Positions 1 to 14,831 of a stretch of 64,000 bases of DNA are shown here, piece by piece. Position 1 is the first letter of the stretch. The number at the start of each line of letters is the position of its first letter. A program made the translations under genes and the position numbers. The notes beneath the pieces are model-generated. The model searched no databases and had not been told where the DNA came from. It saw only the letters and a list, made by a program, of their open reading frames with translations. This DNA comes from Ophiocordyceps camponoti-saundersi (nom. inval.) (lineage: Eukaryota > Ascomycota > Sordariomycetes > Hypocreales > Ophiocordycipitaceae): NCBI GenBank assembly GCA_003339415.1, contig PDHQ01000055.1:120840-184839 (forward strand), read 5' to 3'.

Positions 1-1605
1 CTTAAAAGCCTTATCTTTTAATAGCTAGCTATAACCTAATTTAAATACCTTTATATTATCTCTAAGGCGTACTAAGCTACCTTTTCTTATTACGTTAAGT
101 TTAAGTTCTTCGTCCCCTTTATTAATATTTACTTATCTTACTACGCCGCTTATAGCTACTAACTCCTTTATATTAAAAAACTTATAGCTTATATCCGCTT
201 TATTTTAGAGAGAATCTTTATATACCTCTATTAATAATATAAAGGTTAGCCCCGCCTTACTTATATCCCCCTCGAATCTTTTTAATCCTCTTTTATTACT
301 TAGGTGCGGACTTTAGATATCTCCTCTTAGTCCCCTAAAACTTTAAAAGCCCGCCTTTACGAAAAGTAGTAACTCCGCTAAAACTCTAGAAAAGAAAAGC
401 TCCGAAAATATAGCTAATCCTCTAAATACCTTACTAATAAACCGCCCTAATTAAAACTTAGTAATATTTTATAAATCTATTAAGGTTTTCTAAAATTCCT
501 TAGTAGCGCCTTAACTTAGCTTTATAATAATAAAATTAGCTTTAATAAGTTTCTTTATATTTATAATATTTTTATAATCTTAACCTTTTATTACTTTTAT
601 AATAATAAGGAAGATAAGATAGTAGCTTACCTTACTTTATAATATAAGCTTATTATTTATAAAAGAATATTTTTACTTATACTTCTTATAAGTTTAATTT
701 AAAACCGTAAGGATTTTAATAAGGCTTTTAGTTATAAAGCTATTATAAGCTCTTTTACCTTATAATTTATTTACTTATAACGCCTCCGCTAATTTAACTT
801 TTTTTTATTACTTTATAATATTTAAATATATTAAGATATTTAAATATAAAGTTTAAGCGTAGGGGATAATCCTTAATATTTTTACTATATAATTATTATT
901 ATTTATTTATTTTATACCTTACTTTTACCTTTACCCCTTACTTTACTTAGCCCCGCTTAGCTTACTTAGCTTTCTTACTTTTTTTCTTACCCCGCCCTTT
1001 ACCTTATCTTTTACGCTTAATAATATCTCTAATATTTATAAGCTTATTTTTTAAGCTATTATTATTATTTTCCGCTATATACTTCGATACCGCTAACGCG
1101 GACTCCGTAAAAGAAAGCTCTAATATTTAAATAAGGTTTAGCTTAAGCTTTAGCTTTATTACTCCCCCGCCCCCCTCCTCTATACCTCTTATTACCTCCG
1201 CTCCGCTTACTTTCTTCTCCGCTCCGCCCGCCCCCTTAACTTTATCCGCCCTCTCCTTATTACTTCTAACTATTACCTAATCTAACCCGCTTCCTAATAT
1301 CGATATAATAATAATTAAAATCTAAGCCGCTACTCTATCCTCCTCCGCTTCTAACTCCTCTTTTAGCTTTAGCTTTTACTTTACCTTTAAGTAATTTAAG
1401 TTAAAAGTACGCTAAAGCTTAAAAATATTCTCTAAAATATATCTAAATTAGTTAACTTTAATATAATCCGCTACCGCTTAATTAAAGTTATTTTAAACTT
1501 AGTTAATATTATACGCTATATTACGTATAAAAAATTAAAAGTTTTATACTTTCGTTTATATTTTTAATTAAAATTTTTATAAAAACTTTATAATATAATC
1601 CTTTT

Positions 1606-1648
1606 AAGTAATAATAATAATAATAATAATAATAATTATTATTATTAT
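1606..1648. repeat. (TAA)n / (TTA)n microsatellite inside A1
   Basis: About nine TAA units are followed directly by about five ATT units, making a small AT-only inverted repeat. The same position in A2 (near 6,725-6,760) is also short, whereas in A3 it has grown to about 170 bp (19,290-19,456). Confidence 0.8.
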
Positions 1649-2763
1649 AAGCACCGCCTCCCCCGCTTTTATTATAAACTTTATTATTATTATTATAATT
1701 ATTATTAACTAAGCTAGCGCTTTTATTACCGCGCTCTCCGCTACCGCCTCCGCTTTCTCTTTTATATCCGCTATTATTACCTACTCCGCTTATAATCTAA
1801 TTATTATATTTATTACCGCTACTATTATTATTATTACTCCGCCCCCCTCTCCGCCTCTCGCTTTACTTATACTAATAATTATTTATTTACTTAATATTCT
1901 AAGGTAAGCTAATACTAATATATAAGATTCCTAAAAAGGAGTATTAATAATTATTATAGCGGGAGTAATATTAGGGGCGGCTACTAAAATAGCTAATTTC
2001 GCTAAAATACTTACTTATATTATTATCGTTATTATATTAAGTTAAAGCTTTAATATTTTATTCCGCTTTTATATATTATATAAGTTAACTTAAATTTTTT
2101 TCTATTATTTACTATTAGCTATATTTAAAACTCCGCTTTACTCCGCTTCGCCCCGCTTTATATTTACTAATAAGCTACTTAGCTATCCTCTTTTACTAAT
2201 ATATTACGCTACTTTTATTATAGTAATATATAACTCCTTTAAATATATTTATAACTTAGTTAATATTTTAAGCTTTAATTTTAGCTTAATTTTTAATATT
2301 ACTTACTTTTTAATATTTATACTAAGCCTTAATATAATTATAATAACTAGCTAATTATAAGCCTATATATTTTATTAGCTTTATATATAGCTAGCGCTAT
2401 ATAATATTACTTATTTTATTATTTTTAATATAAAATTTTATAATTAGCTAATTAGGCTATATATATAATATAAAGAAAGTTATAAAGCTCGCTATAGATA
2501 ATTTTAAGTATATTTATTATTATTACTTTATTAGTATAGCTACGTAACTTTTTTACTTTCTTTTTATTATAAAAGTTAAAAAGAAAGGTTAAAGGAGGGG
2601 GTTAAAAACGCACTTTTTTCTAAAAATAATAAAAAAAAAGAAAAAAAGGAAAAGAAAAAGGAGGTAAAAAAAAAAAATATAGCCTCCCCCTTTTTAATTA
2701 CTAATATATAATAAAGCGGCTACCCCGCTATTTTACCTTACCCCTTTTTAAACTTTCCTTCCT

Positions 2764-2851
2764 CCGCCCCGCCTTATATTACCTTACCCCGTACCGCCCC
2801 GCACCGCCCCGCACTACCCCGCGCTACGCCGCTACGCTATACCGCCCCGCT
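2764..2851 (-). repeat. GC-rich 10-bp minisatellite in A1
   Basis: Repeated units close to TACCGCCCCG (reverse complement CGGGGCGGTA) form a GC-rich patch in very AT-rich DNA. The equivalent patches are 7,894-7,966 in A2 and 18,088-18,186 in A3. It holds several of the rare surviving CA dinucleotides, all preceded by G (GCA). Confidence 0.7.
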
Positions 2852-3122
2852 CCTTCTACCTTATACTTTACGGATTTTCCTTTCTCCGCCCTCCCCTCTT
2901 TACCTTACTTTTTTATATTATCTAAGACTACCCTTAGGTAATAAGCTTATTATATTATATTATTACTAACTACTACTATACTCTTATATAAGTATATAGT
3001 AAGCTTTTCCTTTATAATTAGGGGGTTTTGCCTTATTTTAGGGGATTTTTCTTACTTAATATATTATAGAAGCTTTAGATATTATAAAGGCCCTTAGTAT
3101 ATAAATAATAATAATAATAATA

Positions 3123-4540
3123 ATATACCTCCCTTTACTTTATAAAGCTTTTTTTTACTTTTTATTAACTCTGCTTTAAACTCCTTACTTTTTTTTATAA
3201 AATTACCTAAAAAATATATAAATAAAAAGCTAATACTATTAACTTAATATAAAATATACTTAATTATTTCCTTATATACCTTAACTTAAATTTTAATTTT
3301 CCTAGCTTTAATTATATTTTTTAATTTATATTATTTATTACCTTTTCCCCTTTAAACTTTACCTTAATACCGCGCTAAAAATATTTTAATTTTAATATTT
3401 TATAAATAGAAATAAAAAACTGCTTTTTATTTTCTATTATTTAAGCGGAGTTTCTAGCGGATATTAAAAAATTAATAATATAGCTATATAATTAATTAAA
3501 CGCTATAGCTAACTTAATAATTTTAAAATTACCTTAATAATATAATCTTTACTTATATTTATAATAAATTTTAAAAATTATTTTTCTAATCTTAAATATA
3601 AAATATACTAAGTAATATTAATAAATATAGCTAAATTTTAATTATTAATAAGTATATTAAAACGCTATAATATAATAAAAATTATTTATTAAGAAAGTAA
3701 AAAAAGATAACTAAAAGCGGTTTTTTACTTTTATAAGCGGTAATTTTAATATTATATAGTTTATAATTTAGTAAATAAAACTTTATAGCTAGGCTTTTTC
3801 GAAGCTTATATATATTTCTTTTTTTTAATAAAATATAAACTCCGCTTTTTAATTATCTTTCTCTAAAAAGTTAAAGCTTTTAGCTTATAAGTTTTTTCCC
3901 TATTTTTTAAAAAATACTTTATATTTTCTTATTTCTAACTTTTTCCCCTTAATAAATATTTTTTTTTAAGTTATTAAAAATAAGGTTTAATTTATTATTT
4001 TTAATATTATATTATAAAAATCCGCTAAGCTTAATAATATTTCTATTAGCTTTTTAAAAAATTATAAATAACTTTTTATAATAATCTTAACTAAGCTTTT
4101 TTAAAAATATATTATTTATAAATATTTCTTTACTTAATATAGGACTTTTAATATTATAGTTTTTTAAAAAGCGGGAAAAAGCTTAGAAGTTTATTAAACT
4201 CTAAGTAACTATTACCTTATCTCTCTCCTTAATATTATAAATAAAATCTTTAAGATTATAATAGCGAAAAAAATATCTTATATAGCGGAGTTTATAAGAA
4301 TCTTATTATAAAGTTAGATAAGTAATTAGCTTAATTAGTTTATTAATAACGCTTTATTTTTTTAATAAAGTTTATCTATATTACTTAAAGCTTTTAAAGC
4401 TTTACTTCCTTTTTAATATTAAATATAATAGGTATTTCTACTTATATTTTATATTTTAAGCTAATAGAAATCTTTAACTTTTTTAACTTTTTTAAATAAA
4501 TTATAGCTTTCCTCCGCTTTTACTTTTCTAATTATACTTC
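3123..4540 (+). repeat. Repeat C1 between A1 and A2
   Basis: The first kilobase (3,123 to about 4,160) matches the reverse complement of 48,520-49,535 (C2). The last ~370 bp (about 4,165-4,540) matches the reverse complement of the palindrome spacer at 43,990-44,400. It is fully RIP-mutated with no usable reading frame. I do not recognise its class. Its place next to A/B copies at two separate sites suggests that C is either part of the same larger element or a frequent insertion next to it. Confidence 0.6.
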
Positions 4541-4547
4541 TTACTTA

Positions 4548-7500
4548 AAAATTAATAATAAACTATTAAACCTTTTCCTTATTTTTATTAAAATCTTTTA
4601 AGGCTCCTTACTCTTTTTAGTACTTTTTATCTTATATATCTTATCTTTTTATAAGCGCTTAGAATAGGCGATTAATATACTTATTATTAGATTTATAAAT
4701 AATATTAATATTTTTAATATTAAGTATACCTTCGCTTAAGTCCGCTATTAGCTTAAATAAGCTAAAAGTATTTATTATAATTAGGTAGCGGAGTATAAAA
4801 TAACTTTTTAGCTACTTAAAAGTAAGCTTTTTTATTTTATAAAAGCTTATTTTACTAATATAACTCCGCTAATCCTTAATAAAAATATTATTTAACTTAT
4901 ATAAAAGGTATATATACTTAGGGTTTAAATTTACTATAAACTTTAATAAAAGCTATACCTTTACTATTTTATAAAAAAGCTTATTTATTAATAGCTAGCT
5001 TTAACTAAGCTTATTTTATTTACTTAAAGCTTTTTACTTTTTTAAGTAAGGGAAATTTATATTAAAGTTATTAAGTTTATAATCGCTTTTAGCGCTATAA
5101 TTTACTTTACTTTAACTTTACTAAGTAAGGAACTTAAGGGCCTTATCTTTTAATAGCTAGCTATAATTAAATCTAAATACTTTTATATTATCTTTAAAAT
5201 ATACTAAGTAACCTTTTCTTATTATATTAAGTCCGAAACCTTTATCCCTTTTATTAATATTTATTTATTTTATTATATTACTTATAGCTATTAATTTCTT
5301 TATAATAAAAAGCTTATAGCTTATATCCGCTTTACTTTTAAGAGAATTATTATATATTTTCGCTAATATTATAAAAGTTAGCCCCGCCCTACTTATATCT
5401 TTTTTAAATTTTTCTAATTTTCCTCCGCTATTAAAATATAAACTTTAAATATTACCTCCTAGTTTTTTAAAACTTTAAAAGCTTATTTTTATAAAAAATA
5501 ATAATTTTACTAAAATTTTAAGAAAAGAAAGCTCTAAAAATATAGCTAGTTTTTTAAATACCTTATTAATAAATTATTTTAATTAAAACTTAATAATACT
5601 TTATAAATTTATTAAAGCTTTTTAAAGTTCTTAAATAGCGCCTTAACTTAGCTTTATAATAATAAAATTAGCTTTAATAAGTTTCTTTATATTTATAATA
5701 TTTTTATAATTATAACCCTTTATTATCTTTATAATAATAAGAAAGATAAGATAGTAGCTTACCTTACTTTATATTATAAATTAATTACTTATAAAAGAAC
5801 GCTTTTATTAATATTTCTTATAAGTTTAATTTAAAATTATAAAGATTTTAATAAAGCTTTTAGCTATAAGGTTATTATAAGCTTTTTTATTTTATAATTT
5901 ATTTGCTTATAACGCCTTTATTAATTTAACTTTTTTTTATTATTTTATAATATTTAAATATATTAAAATATTTAAATATAAAGTTTAAGTATAAGGGTTA
6001 ATTTTTAATATTTTCGCTATATAATTACCGCTATCTATTAACCTTATACTTTACTCTTAACTCCGCTCCTTATTTTACTTAGCTTTATTTAGCTTATTTA
6101 GCTTTCTTATCTTTTTTTCCGCCTCGCTTTTCGCCTTATCTTTTACGCCTAATAATACCTCTAACTTTTATAAGCTTATCTTTTAAGTTATTCTTATTAC
6201 TCTCCGCTATACGCTTTAATATTACTAATATAGACTTTATAAGAGATAATTTTAGTATTTAAATAAGGTTTAGCTTAAGCTCTAACTTTTTCTCTGCCGC
6301 CTCCTTAGCCTTTATCTCCCCCGCTTTTTACTTTTCCTTACTCTCCTTTATACCGCTTACCTTTTCTACTCCGCCCGCCCCCTCCTTATCTTCTTTAACT
6401 ATTATTTAATTTACTTTATCTCTTAATATTAATATAATAAAAATTAGCGTTTAGGCTATTATTTTATTCTTTGCCTTTAGCTCCGCTTTTAGCTTTAGCT
6501 TTAGCTTTAGTAGATTTAAGTTAAAAATATATTAAATTTTAATAATATTTTTTAAAATATACTTAAATTAGTTAATTTTAATATAATTTATTACCTCTTA
6601 ATTAATATTACTTTATATTTAATTAAGATTATATATTATATTATATATAATAAATTAAAAGTTTTATATTTTTAAATATATTTTTAATTAAAATTCTTAT
6701 AAGAATAATATAATAAGGTTTTTTAAGCTAGTAATAATAATAATAGTTATTATTATTATAAATACTTTTATTGTTATTATTATTACTTCTTTTACTTTTA
6801 TTATAAACTTTATTATTATTATTATAATTATTATTATTTAAACTAGCGCCTCCGCCCTTACGCTTTTTATTATTACCTCCGCTTTTTTCTTCGTACTTAT
6901 TATTATTATTATTATCTCCGCTTATAGTTTAATTATTATATTTATTATTACTACTATTATTATTATTACTCCGCCCCCCTCCCCGCCTTTTACTCCGCTT
7001 ATACTAATAATTATTTATTTACTAAATATTCTAAAATAAATTAGTATTAGTATATAAAACTTTTAAGAAGAAGCGTTAATAATTATAATAATAAAAATAA
7101 TATTAAGGGTAGCTATTAAAATAGCTAACCTTATTAAGGCGCTTACTTAAAATATTATTATTATTTTACTAAGTTAAAGCTTTAATATTTTATTTTACTT
7201 TTATATATTATATAAATTAACTTAGATTTTTTCTTATTATTTATTATTAATTATATTTAGAATTTTACTTTATTTTATATTACTTTATATTTATTAGTAA
7301 GCTATTTAGCTATTCTCCTTTACTAATATACTACGCTATTTCTATTATAGCGGTATATAACTTTTTCGAATATATTTATAACTTAATTAATACTCTAAGC
7401 TTTAACTTTAACTCCGCCTTTAACCTTTAATTTTATTTACTTTTTAATATTTATATTAAGCTTTAATATAATTAAAATAACTAGCTAATTATAAGCTTAT

Positions 7501-8233
7501 ATACTTTATTAGCTTTATATATAGCTAATATTATATAATATTATTTATTTTATTATTTCTAATATAAGATTTTATAATTAGCTAGCTAAGCTATATATAT
7601 AATATAAAAAAAATTATAAAGCTTATTATAAATAATCTTAAGTATACTTATTATTATTATTTTATTAATATAGCTATATAACTTTTATTATTTTCTTTTT
7701 ATTATAAAAGTTAAAAGGAAAAGTTAAAAAAAGGGGTTAGAAATATATTTTCTTTTAAGGAAAATAAAAAAAAGAAAAAAAAAAGGAAAAATAAGGTAAA
7801 AAAGAAAAAGATATAGCCCCCCCCTTTTCTAATTACTAATAAATAATAAAGCGGCTTCCTTACTATTTTACCTTACCCCCCCTTAAATTTTCCTTCCTCC
7901 GCCTTACGCTATATTACCTCGCCTCGTACCGCCCCGTATCGCCCTGCGCTACGCTATACCGCCCCGCTTTTTCCGCCCTACGCCTTTTAAACTTTCCTTT
8001 TCTCCGCACTCCCCTTCTTACCTTATTTTTCTTATATTATTTAAGACTACCTCTAAGTAATAAGCTTATTATATTATATTACCGCTAGCTACCGCTATAC
8101 TTTTATATAAGTATATAGTAAGCTTTCCTTTTATAGTTAAGGGGTTTTATTTTACTCTTAGGGATTTTTCTTACTTATTATATTATAAAGGCTTTAGATA
8201 TTATAAAAGCCCCTAGCGTATAAATAAAAAAAA
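4548..8233 (-). repeat. A/B-family repeat, copy A2
   Basis: This is the most complete minus-strand copy. Its right part matches A1 in direct orientation and its whole length matches the reverse complement of A3 (17,825-21,712). It ends at about 8,233, where it abuts and truncates the RT of the gypsy-3 remnant. At many CG sites A2 has TA where A1 still has CG, so the copies have decayed to different degrees. No protein domain is recognised. Confidence 0.7.
7894..7966 (-). repeat. GC-rich minisatellite in A2
   Basis: This is the same CCGCCCCGTA-type tandem units as in A1, but shorter and more mutated. It is preserved at the homologous place in all three A copies. Confidence 0.6.
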
Positions 8234-9750
8234 TATCCTTTTATAAGTTTACTTAATATAAGCGTTAAATTATTTTTTAATATTCTTTTTAATATTTCTT
8301 TTTTTACTATTTTAATAATTTAATATATTATTAATATATATACTTATATAATAATTATAAAGATTATAAAGTTAAATATTAATAAAATTTTAAAATTAAG
8401 TAAGCTTTACCTTAAAGCTAAATAAGAGAATAAGCTAATAAAATATATTAAACTTTATTTAGAAAGCTATAAGGTATTTAAAATTAGGGTTAAGATAAAG
8501 ATAGTAAAATATTTAAATAATATTAATTTTTAAAAACTATCTCGCCTCCTAATAGCTAAATATTATATTTTCTAAAAAAGGAGTAAGCGAGATCTAACTT
8601 TTTAAATAATTATTTACTTATTAGTAATTAATATAAAAACGCTAGGCTATTAAATATAGCTTTAGCGCGAAGAGAATAAAAGTAGCGTAAGGACTAATAT
8701 TTAGCTTAATAAACCTAATCTTAAGTAAATAATTAATAATTTCCTTTTTTAATAATAAGTATTTTATAACTATTTTATAAAAAGGAGGTTTTACTAAGTT
8801 TAGAAGCTTTTTAAGTTTTAAGGTAATATTATAACTAAGTTAAGGATAAGTAAAAATATAAGCTTTCTTTTTATTAAAAAATCTTTTAAAATATATAAAA
8901 GCTAGAGGAATTATATTATATATATAAGTAATATATTTAAGTTCCTTTTTTTAAAAAAATAGAATTTCCTATCTTATATATATATATAGCTAGCTAAGCT
9001 TAGTTTTATAATTATAATTAAGTTATTATTATTTTTTAGTTTTATAAGAGTTATAAGTATTAGTAAAGTTATTTTTTCTTATTATATATAATAAGAATTT
9101 TATTATATTTAGTAAATAAGCTATTTTCTTAAAATATTTTTATTTATATTATTAGTTCTTTAATTAGTTTAAGTTAAGTTTTAAGCTAGCTTTTTTTTCT
9201 TTATAAGCTATATAAAGTCTTTTTTCTTTTACGAACGCTAGAAGATTTAATACTTATACTTATCTTAATAGAAAAGGCGGTTCTAGCGTTTAGCGTCTAC
9301 TTAAATAGCTAGATATAGATTTCCGGTAAAAAGGGGCTTTTTAAATAATAGGATTAAGGGCGAGTATTTAGTAAAGGTAAGTAAGTTATTTAGCTAAACT
9401 AGTTTCTAAGCTATATAGTTAAGTAATAACTTTTTTTCTGCTATTTAAAATAAGCTAATAAAGAGATTCTAAATATAGTTAGTTACTTAGTAGATTTCCT
9501 AAAGAAAATATTATCTATTAATTACTAAGGTAATAATTAAATATTTATAAACTAAGCTAGATTAATAGCTTTAAAAATTAATAAGGGGAATAAAATAAAT
9601 AAAAATAAGCTTAGCGCTTAAGCGCTTTATAGCTTATTTTATAAAATAATAGCTAACTAAAAAATAAGCGTGTATTTTAATATTATATAGAGTAAAGGTA
9701 TAAAAAATAATATTATTAACTTAAACTTAACTATTAATAATAAATAATTT
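8234..9750 (-). pseudogene. Ty3/gypsy pol fragment (reverse transcriptase), gypsy-3
   Basis: Read on the minus strand, about 8,760 down to 8,570 gives a decayed copy of the Ty3/gypsy RT entry region: a stretch ending GFIKPNISPYATPILF-like, followed by a CIDYRALN-like segment, interrupted only by TAA/TAG. The frame then runs towards 8,236, where it is cut by the end of repeat A2, so the catalytic YxDD box is not present. It shares its strand with the gag zinc knuckle upstream. Identification rests on motif order; the residues were read through RIP changes (Cys to Tyr, Gln to stop). It is not functional. Confidence 0.6.
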
Positions 9751-10929
9751 TTTTTATTTTCTAATTTTTATATAATATTTTTAAGATTATTAAAAAGCCT
9801 TATAATAGTTTTACTCTTTTCTCGAATTAGAGTTATTTAATTAAATAGAATTAAGCGGGGGCGTTTAAACTTTATAAACTCTCCCTATCTTTTATTAGTT
9901 AAGGCAGTCCTTAGCTATATAGCTTTTCTTTCTATAAATAAAATAAGTATTATTTTCCTAATAAACTTTCTTTTTATCCTTACTTAGGGGCTAGCCTTTT
10001 TAATATAAGGTTATAGTTATAATTATAGTTATAGTCTTCTTTTCTAATATTACTAAAGTTATCTTATTACTTTAGTAAGCTTTTTACGTAGCTTTTTAGC
10101 AAGTAAATTCCTTCTTTTAGCAGAATATAGCGTTTTTTATATACTTATAAAATTCCTTATATATTATATATAAATCTTTAGCCTTTATAAAAAGGCTTAT
10201 ATTAAAGTTAGTAGGTAAATAGTCTTAAAGTATATACTTAATCTAAGCTAAGGAAATTTAAGTTTTAGCTATAAGGTAGTTAAACTTAGCGAAGAAGTCT
10301 TAAATCTCTTACTTATTAGTTAAAAGAAGTTTAGTTTATAAAGTTAGTTAATAGCTTTTATAAATTTATTCGAATTTTTATAAGCGGACTCTAAATACTA
10401 AATTATCTTAGCTAACCTAAAAAAGGGCGTTTTTCTAAGTTATACTAGGTTTCTAATAATTTATAAGCCTTTCTTTCTAAGATATAGAAAAAAATACTTA
10501 TCCTATTTTACTTATTGCGGAAAGATATCTTATTAGACCTTATCTCCTCTTTTAAGTTTATAAGGAAAATATTAAAATCCTTCTTTTTACCCGAGAACTT
10601 ACTTACCTCTTTATAGCGAACTTTTATAATATCTAAATAAAAGGGGTTTAGCTATTTTATTAAAGTAACTAATATAAAGGTATTTTAAGTAGCTTTTCTA
10701 GTTAGGATAAATATCTCTTTACTTATCTTAAATATAGTTAATATTTCTTTATAAGTTTTTCTATATTTAAGTCTTATAAAGTTTAATTACGGGCTTTAGA
10801 TATATATCTTAAAGCTAATTATAGTTTAAATCTTAGTTATATATAAGTTTTTTTCTATCTTATATAAGGATATAAAAATTTAATAAATATTTATTAATCG
10901 CTTATTAATAAAAAGTAAGCTTAGAATAA
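9751..10929 (-). pseudogene. Ty3/gypsy gag remnant with CCHC zinc knuckle, gypsy-3
   Basis: On the minus strand, 9,945-9,898 reads YFIYRKKSYIAKDC. This is a CX2CX4HX4C zinc knuckle in which two Cys and the His have become Tyr (TGY and CAY to TAY) and only the last Cys, a TGC codon, survives. Such a knuckle is typical of the nucleocapsid part of retrotransposon Gag and binds RNA. Sequence further upstream (to about 10,900) has long runs broken only by TAA/TAG and should be the rest of gag. The LTR at 10,930 lies just upstream, as expected for a minus-strand element. Confidence 0.65.
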
Positions 10930-11190
10930 TATTACGGCCAGGATATATTAAGTAAATAATAATATTAGTATTATAAATAAAGATTCTAAGCTAAGGAGAA
11001 AAAAGAGAGAAAAGAGGAAAAACTCTTATAAGTAAAATCCTAATAAAATATATAAGGGTAAATATTAGTAAAAATAAGAAAAGGTATAGTAAAATCCTAG
11101 TAAGGAAGTAATTATATTTCTTAGTAATTTCCCCCTAAGGTCTTTCTAAGTAATTTTATAATAAGGTTTCTAAGAGTTATATAATTATAA
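10930..11190 (-). repeat. LTR of gypsy-3 (5' LTR, minus orientation)
   Basis: About 250 bp match the reverse complement of 13,313-13,566. The end next to gag reads TATTACGGCC, consistent with TGTTACGGCC before RIP. The outer end near 11,190 is less certain. Its place upstream of a minus-strand gag makes it the 5' LTR of that remnant. Confidence 0.65.
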
Positions 11191-13312
11191 TTAGAAATCT
11201 TTAGAAATTACTATAAAATGTTTAGGGGAAATCCTTATAAGTGCTAGCGTGTAATATTTAGCTAGTTAAAAAATAATAAATTTAAGTTTAGGAACGCCTT
11301 AATATATATTAATAAAAGATATATAAAGAGGAGTATTATTAATATAATCTAATCTAAAAGTATATTAGTAAAATTTAAGTTTATTAAATAACTTTTATAA
11401 AACTTTATAAAGCTTATTATTAAGAAATAAAATATAAATAAGTAAATATATAATAGTTATTTAGTTTATATAATAATTAAAATAATTAATATTTATATTT
11501 TTATATTTTTATATTTAAAAATATATTTTATAAAAAGTTAAAAATTAGTTAATATAGTTTAAATAATAATATTAAGCTTAGCTTAAAAAAATATATAGAA
11601 AAATTATATAAAAATAAAAGGGATAAATTTTTAAAATATAATAAGTATTTATTAAAATATAAATTTTATTATCTAAAAGATTATATAGTTCTTTTATATA
11701 TAAGGTATTTTTATCCTAAACTTTAATAAACTTAATAATAATATCTATATTAATACAAATATTATAAAAATTAAGTAAAGAAAAAGTAATATAAATAATA
11801 ATATTAAGTATTAGTTTATCTTAAAATTAAAAAATCCTTAATAATAATCCTTATTAATATTAATATAAATCTATTCTAATATTTAAATAATTATCTTAGC
11901 TATTAATATTAAGTTTAGCTATATTTATTAAAAGGTTTTTTATAAAAGTATTAAGTAAAGACTAAGCTTTTTAAATAATAGCTTTTAAGTCTTAGAATTA
12001 ATATATAATTAATTATTAAAATTAATATATATTTAATTATTAAGTAAATAAAATCTAAGCAGGTAGTTCTAATAATAAAGCTTAAATATTAAATATATTT
12101 TAATTATTTTAAATACTTAAGCTAAGTCCTTATTAGGATATTAGTTAATATTATAATATAAGTTTAGTTATATTTTAATTTACTTTTATTTTAGCTTTTT
12201 AAAGTAATTTTTTAAGGATTATAAGTCTAGGTTTAAATAAAGTTTTTTTAAATATTTAAAATAGCTATATAAAGGGCTTATTTAAATTTAAAAAGTTTTA
12301 AAGTTTTTTTTAAGCAGGTTCCTTAGATTTGCTAAGATAAATTCCTTATTTAATAAAAAAGCTCTTAATAAAGTCTTTTATAAAAACTTATCCTATTTCC
12401 TATATTTTTACTTTTAAGCTATAAAAATATTATTAGGAAATATTAAAAAAGGTAAATTAGAAAATTATTTATTATTTTTAATAAATAAAATAAACCTCGC
12501 TATTATAAGCTTAATTATTTTTATATTTTTATAATTTTTTAGAATATTATTATCTTACCGGTTTAAGTTAAATTAACTTTAATTTCACTTTAAGATTTTT
12601 ATATATTTAAAAGCCTTTTAAGTTAGTTAATTATAATATTCTAAAAATTCTATTTTATTTTTAAAAAGTATACTTATAATTATAAATAATAGTTTAAATT
12701 AGCTTTAAATAAATATTATAAAATTTATAAGTTAGTTTTTTAAAAGTTTTTAAAAAAGTCTTATATAGCTTTTTATTAACTTTTTAATTAATTATAACTT
12801 ACCTTTATATAGTTACTTTTATAAAAATCTATTACTAAAATTAATTATTTTATTCTTTATTAATTAATTATTAACTAAATTTTAATTCTTAGTTAATATT
12901 AGTTAGCCTTTATAATATATATATAAAAGTTAATAAAAATTACTATTATTAAAAATATATTTTTTTTAATTTTTAATAATTATTTATATCTTATTTATTA
13001 AAAAGATTCTAAGCTTTACTTATATATAAAATATCCTTATATATATTCCCCTTTTTCTTTTTTTATATATACTTTTCTTTTATATTTAATATTAAATTAA
13101 GTATAATTTAATCTTTTCCCGAAATTAATTTAATATTAATTAAGAGTTTATTAAAGCTCTTATTTAAAATATTATAATAAAAATACTAAGGAAACTTATC
13201 TTACTTTTATTACCTTACTTCCTTATAGTATATTTTATATAATATACCCCTTTTCCCTATTTAACCTTTATATAAATCTCCTTCCTTACCTATATAGATT
13301 ACTATTATTCTT
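11191..13312. other. RIP-degraded sequence between two inverted LTRs, unassigned
   Basis: There are no intact ORFs and no motif I can place with confidence. The sequence is extremely AT-rich with a few surviving CA/TG sites, mainly GCA or TGC. Because a plus-oriented LTR ends it at 13,566, it may be the body of a second, plus-strand copy of the gypsy-3 family, but this was not shown. Confidence 0.35.
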
Positions 13313-13566
13313 TTGTATTTTCTATAAAAACTTTATTATAAAAATACCTAGAAAAACCTTAGGGAAAATTACTAAAAGATATAGTTATTTTTTTACTCGG
13401 AATTTACTATACCCCTTTTTTATATTTACTAGTATATACCCTTATATATTTTACTAGGATTTCGCCTATAAGAGCTTTTCTCTCTTTTCCTTCTTTTCTC
13501 CTTAGCTTAGAATCTTTATTTATAGTGCTAATGCTATTATTCGCTTAACGTATCTAGGCCGTAATA
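13313..13566 (+). repeat. LTR of gypsy-3 family, plus orientation, next to the LYS12-like gene
   Basis: This is the reverse complement of the LTR at 10,930-11,190. Matching blocks include the segment around AAAGATTCTAAGCTAAGGAG (read on the minus strand) and the terminal GGCCGTAATA, from GGCCGTAACA before RIP. Its 3' end lies 103 bp upstream of the start codon of the homoisocitrate dehydrogenase gene. Its left end is approximate. Confidence 0.65.
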
Positions 13567-13669
13567 GCCCTTGTCCTATGCTCGAGGGGCTGAGGCAGCC
13601 TCCGCACCCTGCCACCTACTTAGGCAATTTATTGTCCCTAAATATCGGTGGTCGACCAGGTCCTATATC
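13567..13669 (+). promoter_or_regulatory. Upstream region and 5' leader of the LYS12-like gene
   Basis: These 103 bp lie between the end of a RIP-mutated LTR and the ATG. CA, TG and GC content return to normal here, so this is the left edge of the unmutated island. No clear TATA box or known operator is visible. If the gene is transcribed, its promoter must lie in this short segment or in the adjoining LTR. Confidence 0.4.

Positions 13670-14831
<1,162 letters not shown>

Larger units (their letters stand above)
1..3110 (-). repeat. A/B-family repeat, copy A1 (cut by window start)
   Basis: This stretch aligns by eye, in the same orientation, with 5,131-8,233 (A2) and, as reverse complement, with 17,825-21,2xx (A3). 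Shared landmarks include a TAATAGCTAGCTATAA motif at the start, a GC-rich 10-bp minisatellite near 2,764-2,851, a (TAA)n/(TTA)n tract near 1,606-1,648, and a closing block with GGGGTTTT and GGGATTTTTCTTACTTA. It is saturated with RIP: CA and TG are almost absent and all six frames are closed by TAA/TAG. I could not identify a protein, so the class of element is unknown. The copy extends beyond the left edge of the window. Confidence 0.75.

Noticed and set aside
10930..13566. A 2.6-kb DNA transposon with ~250-bp terminal inverted repeats
   Set aside because: The left repeat lies just upstream of a minus-strand gag with zinc knuckle and an RT, so it is better read as an LTR; the right repeat is then another LTR of the family in opposite orientation.
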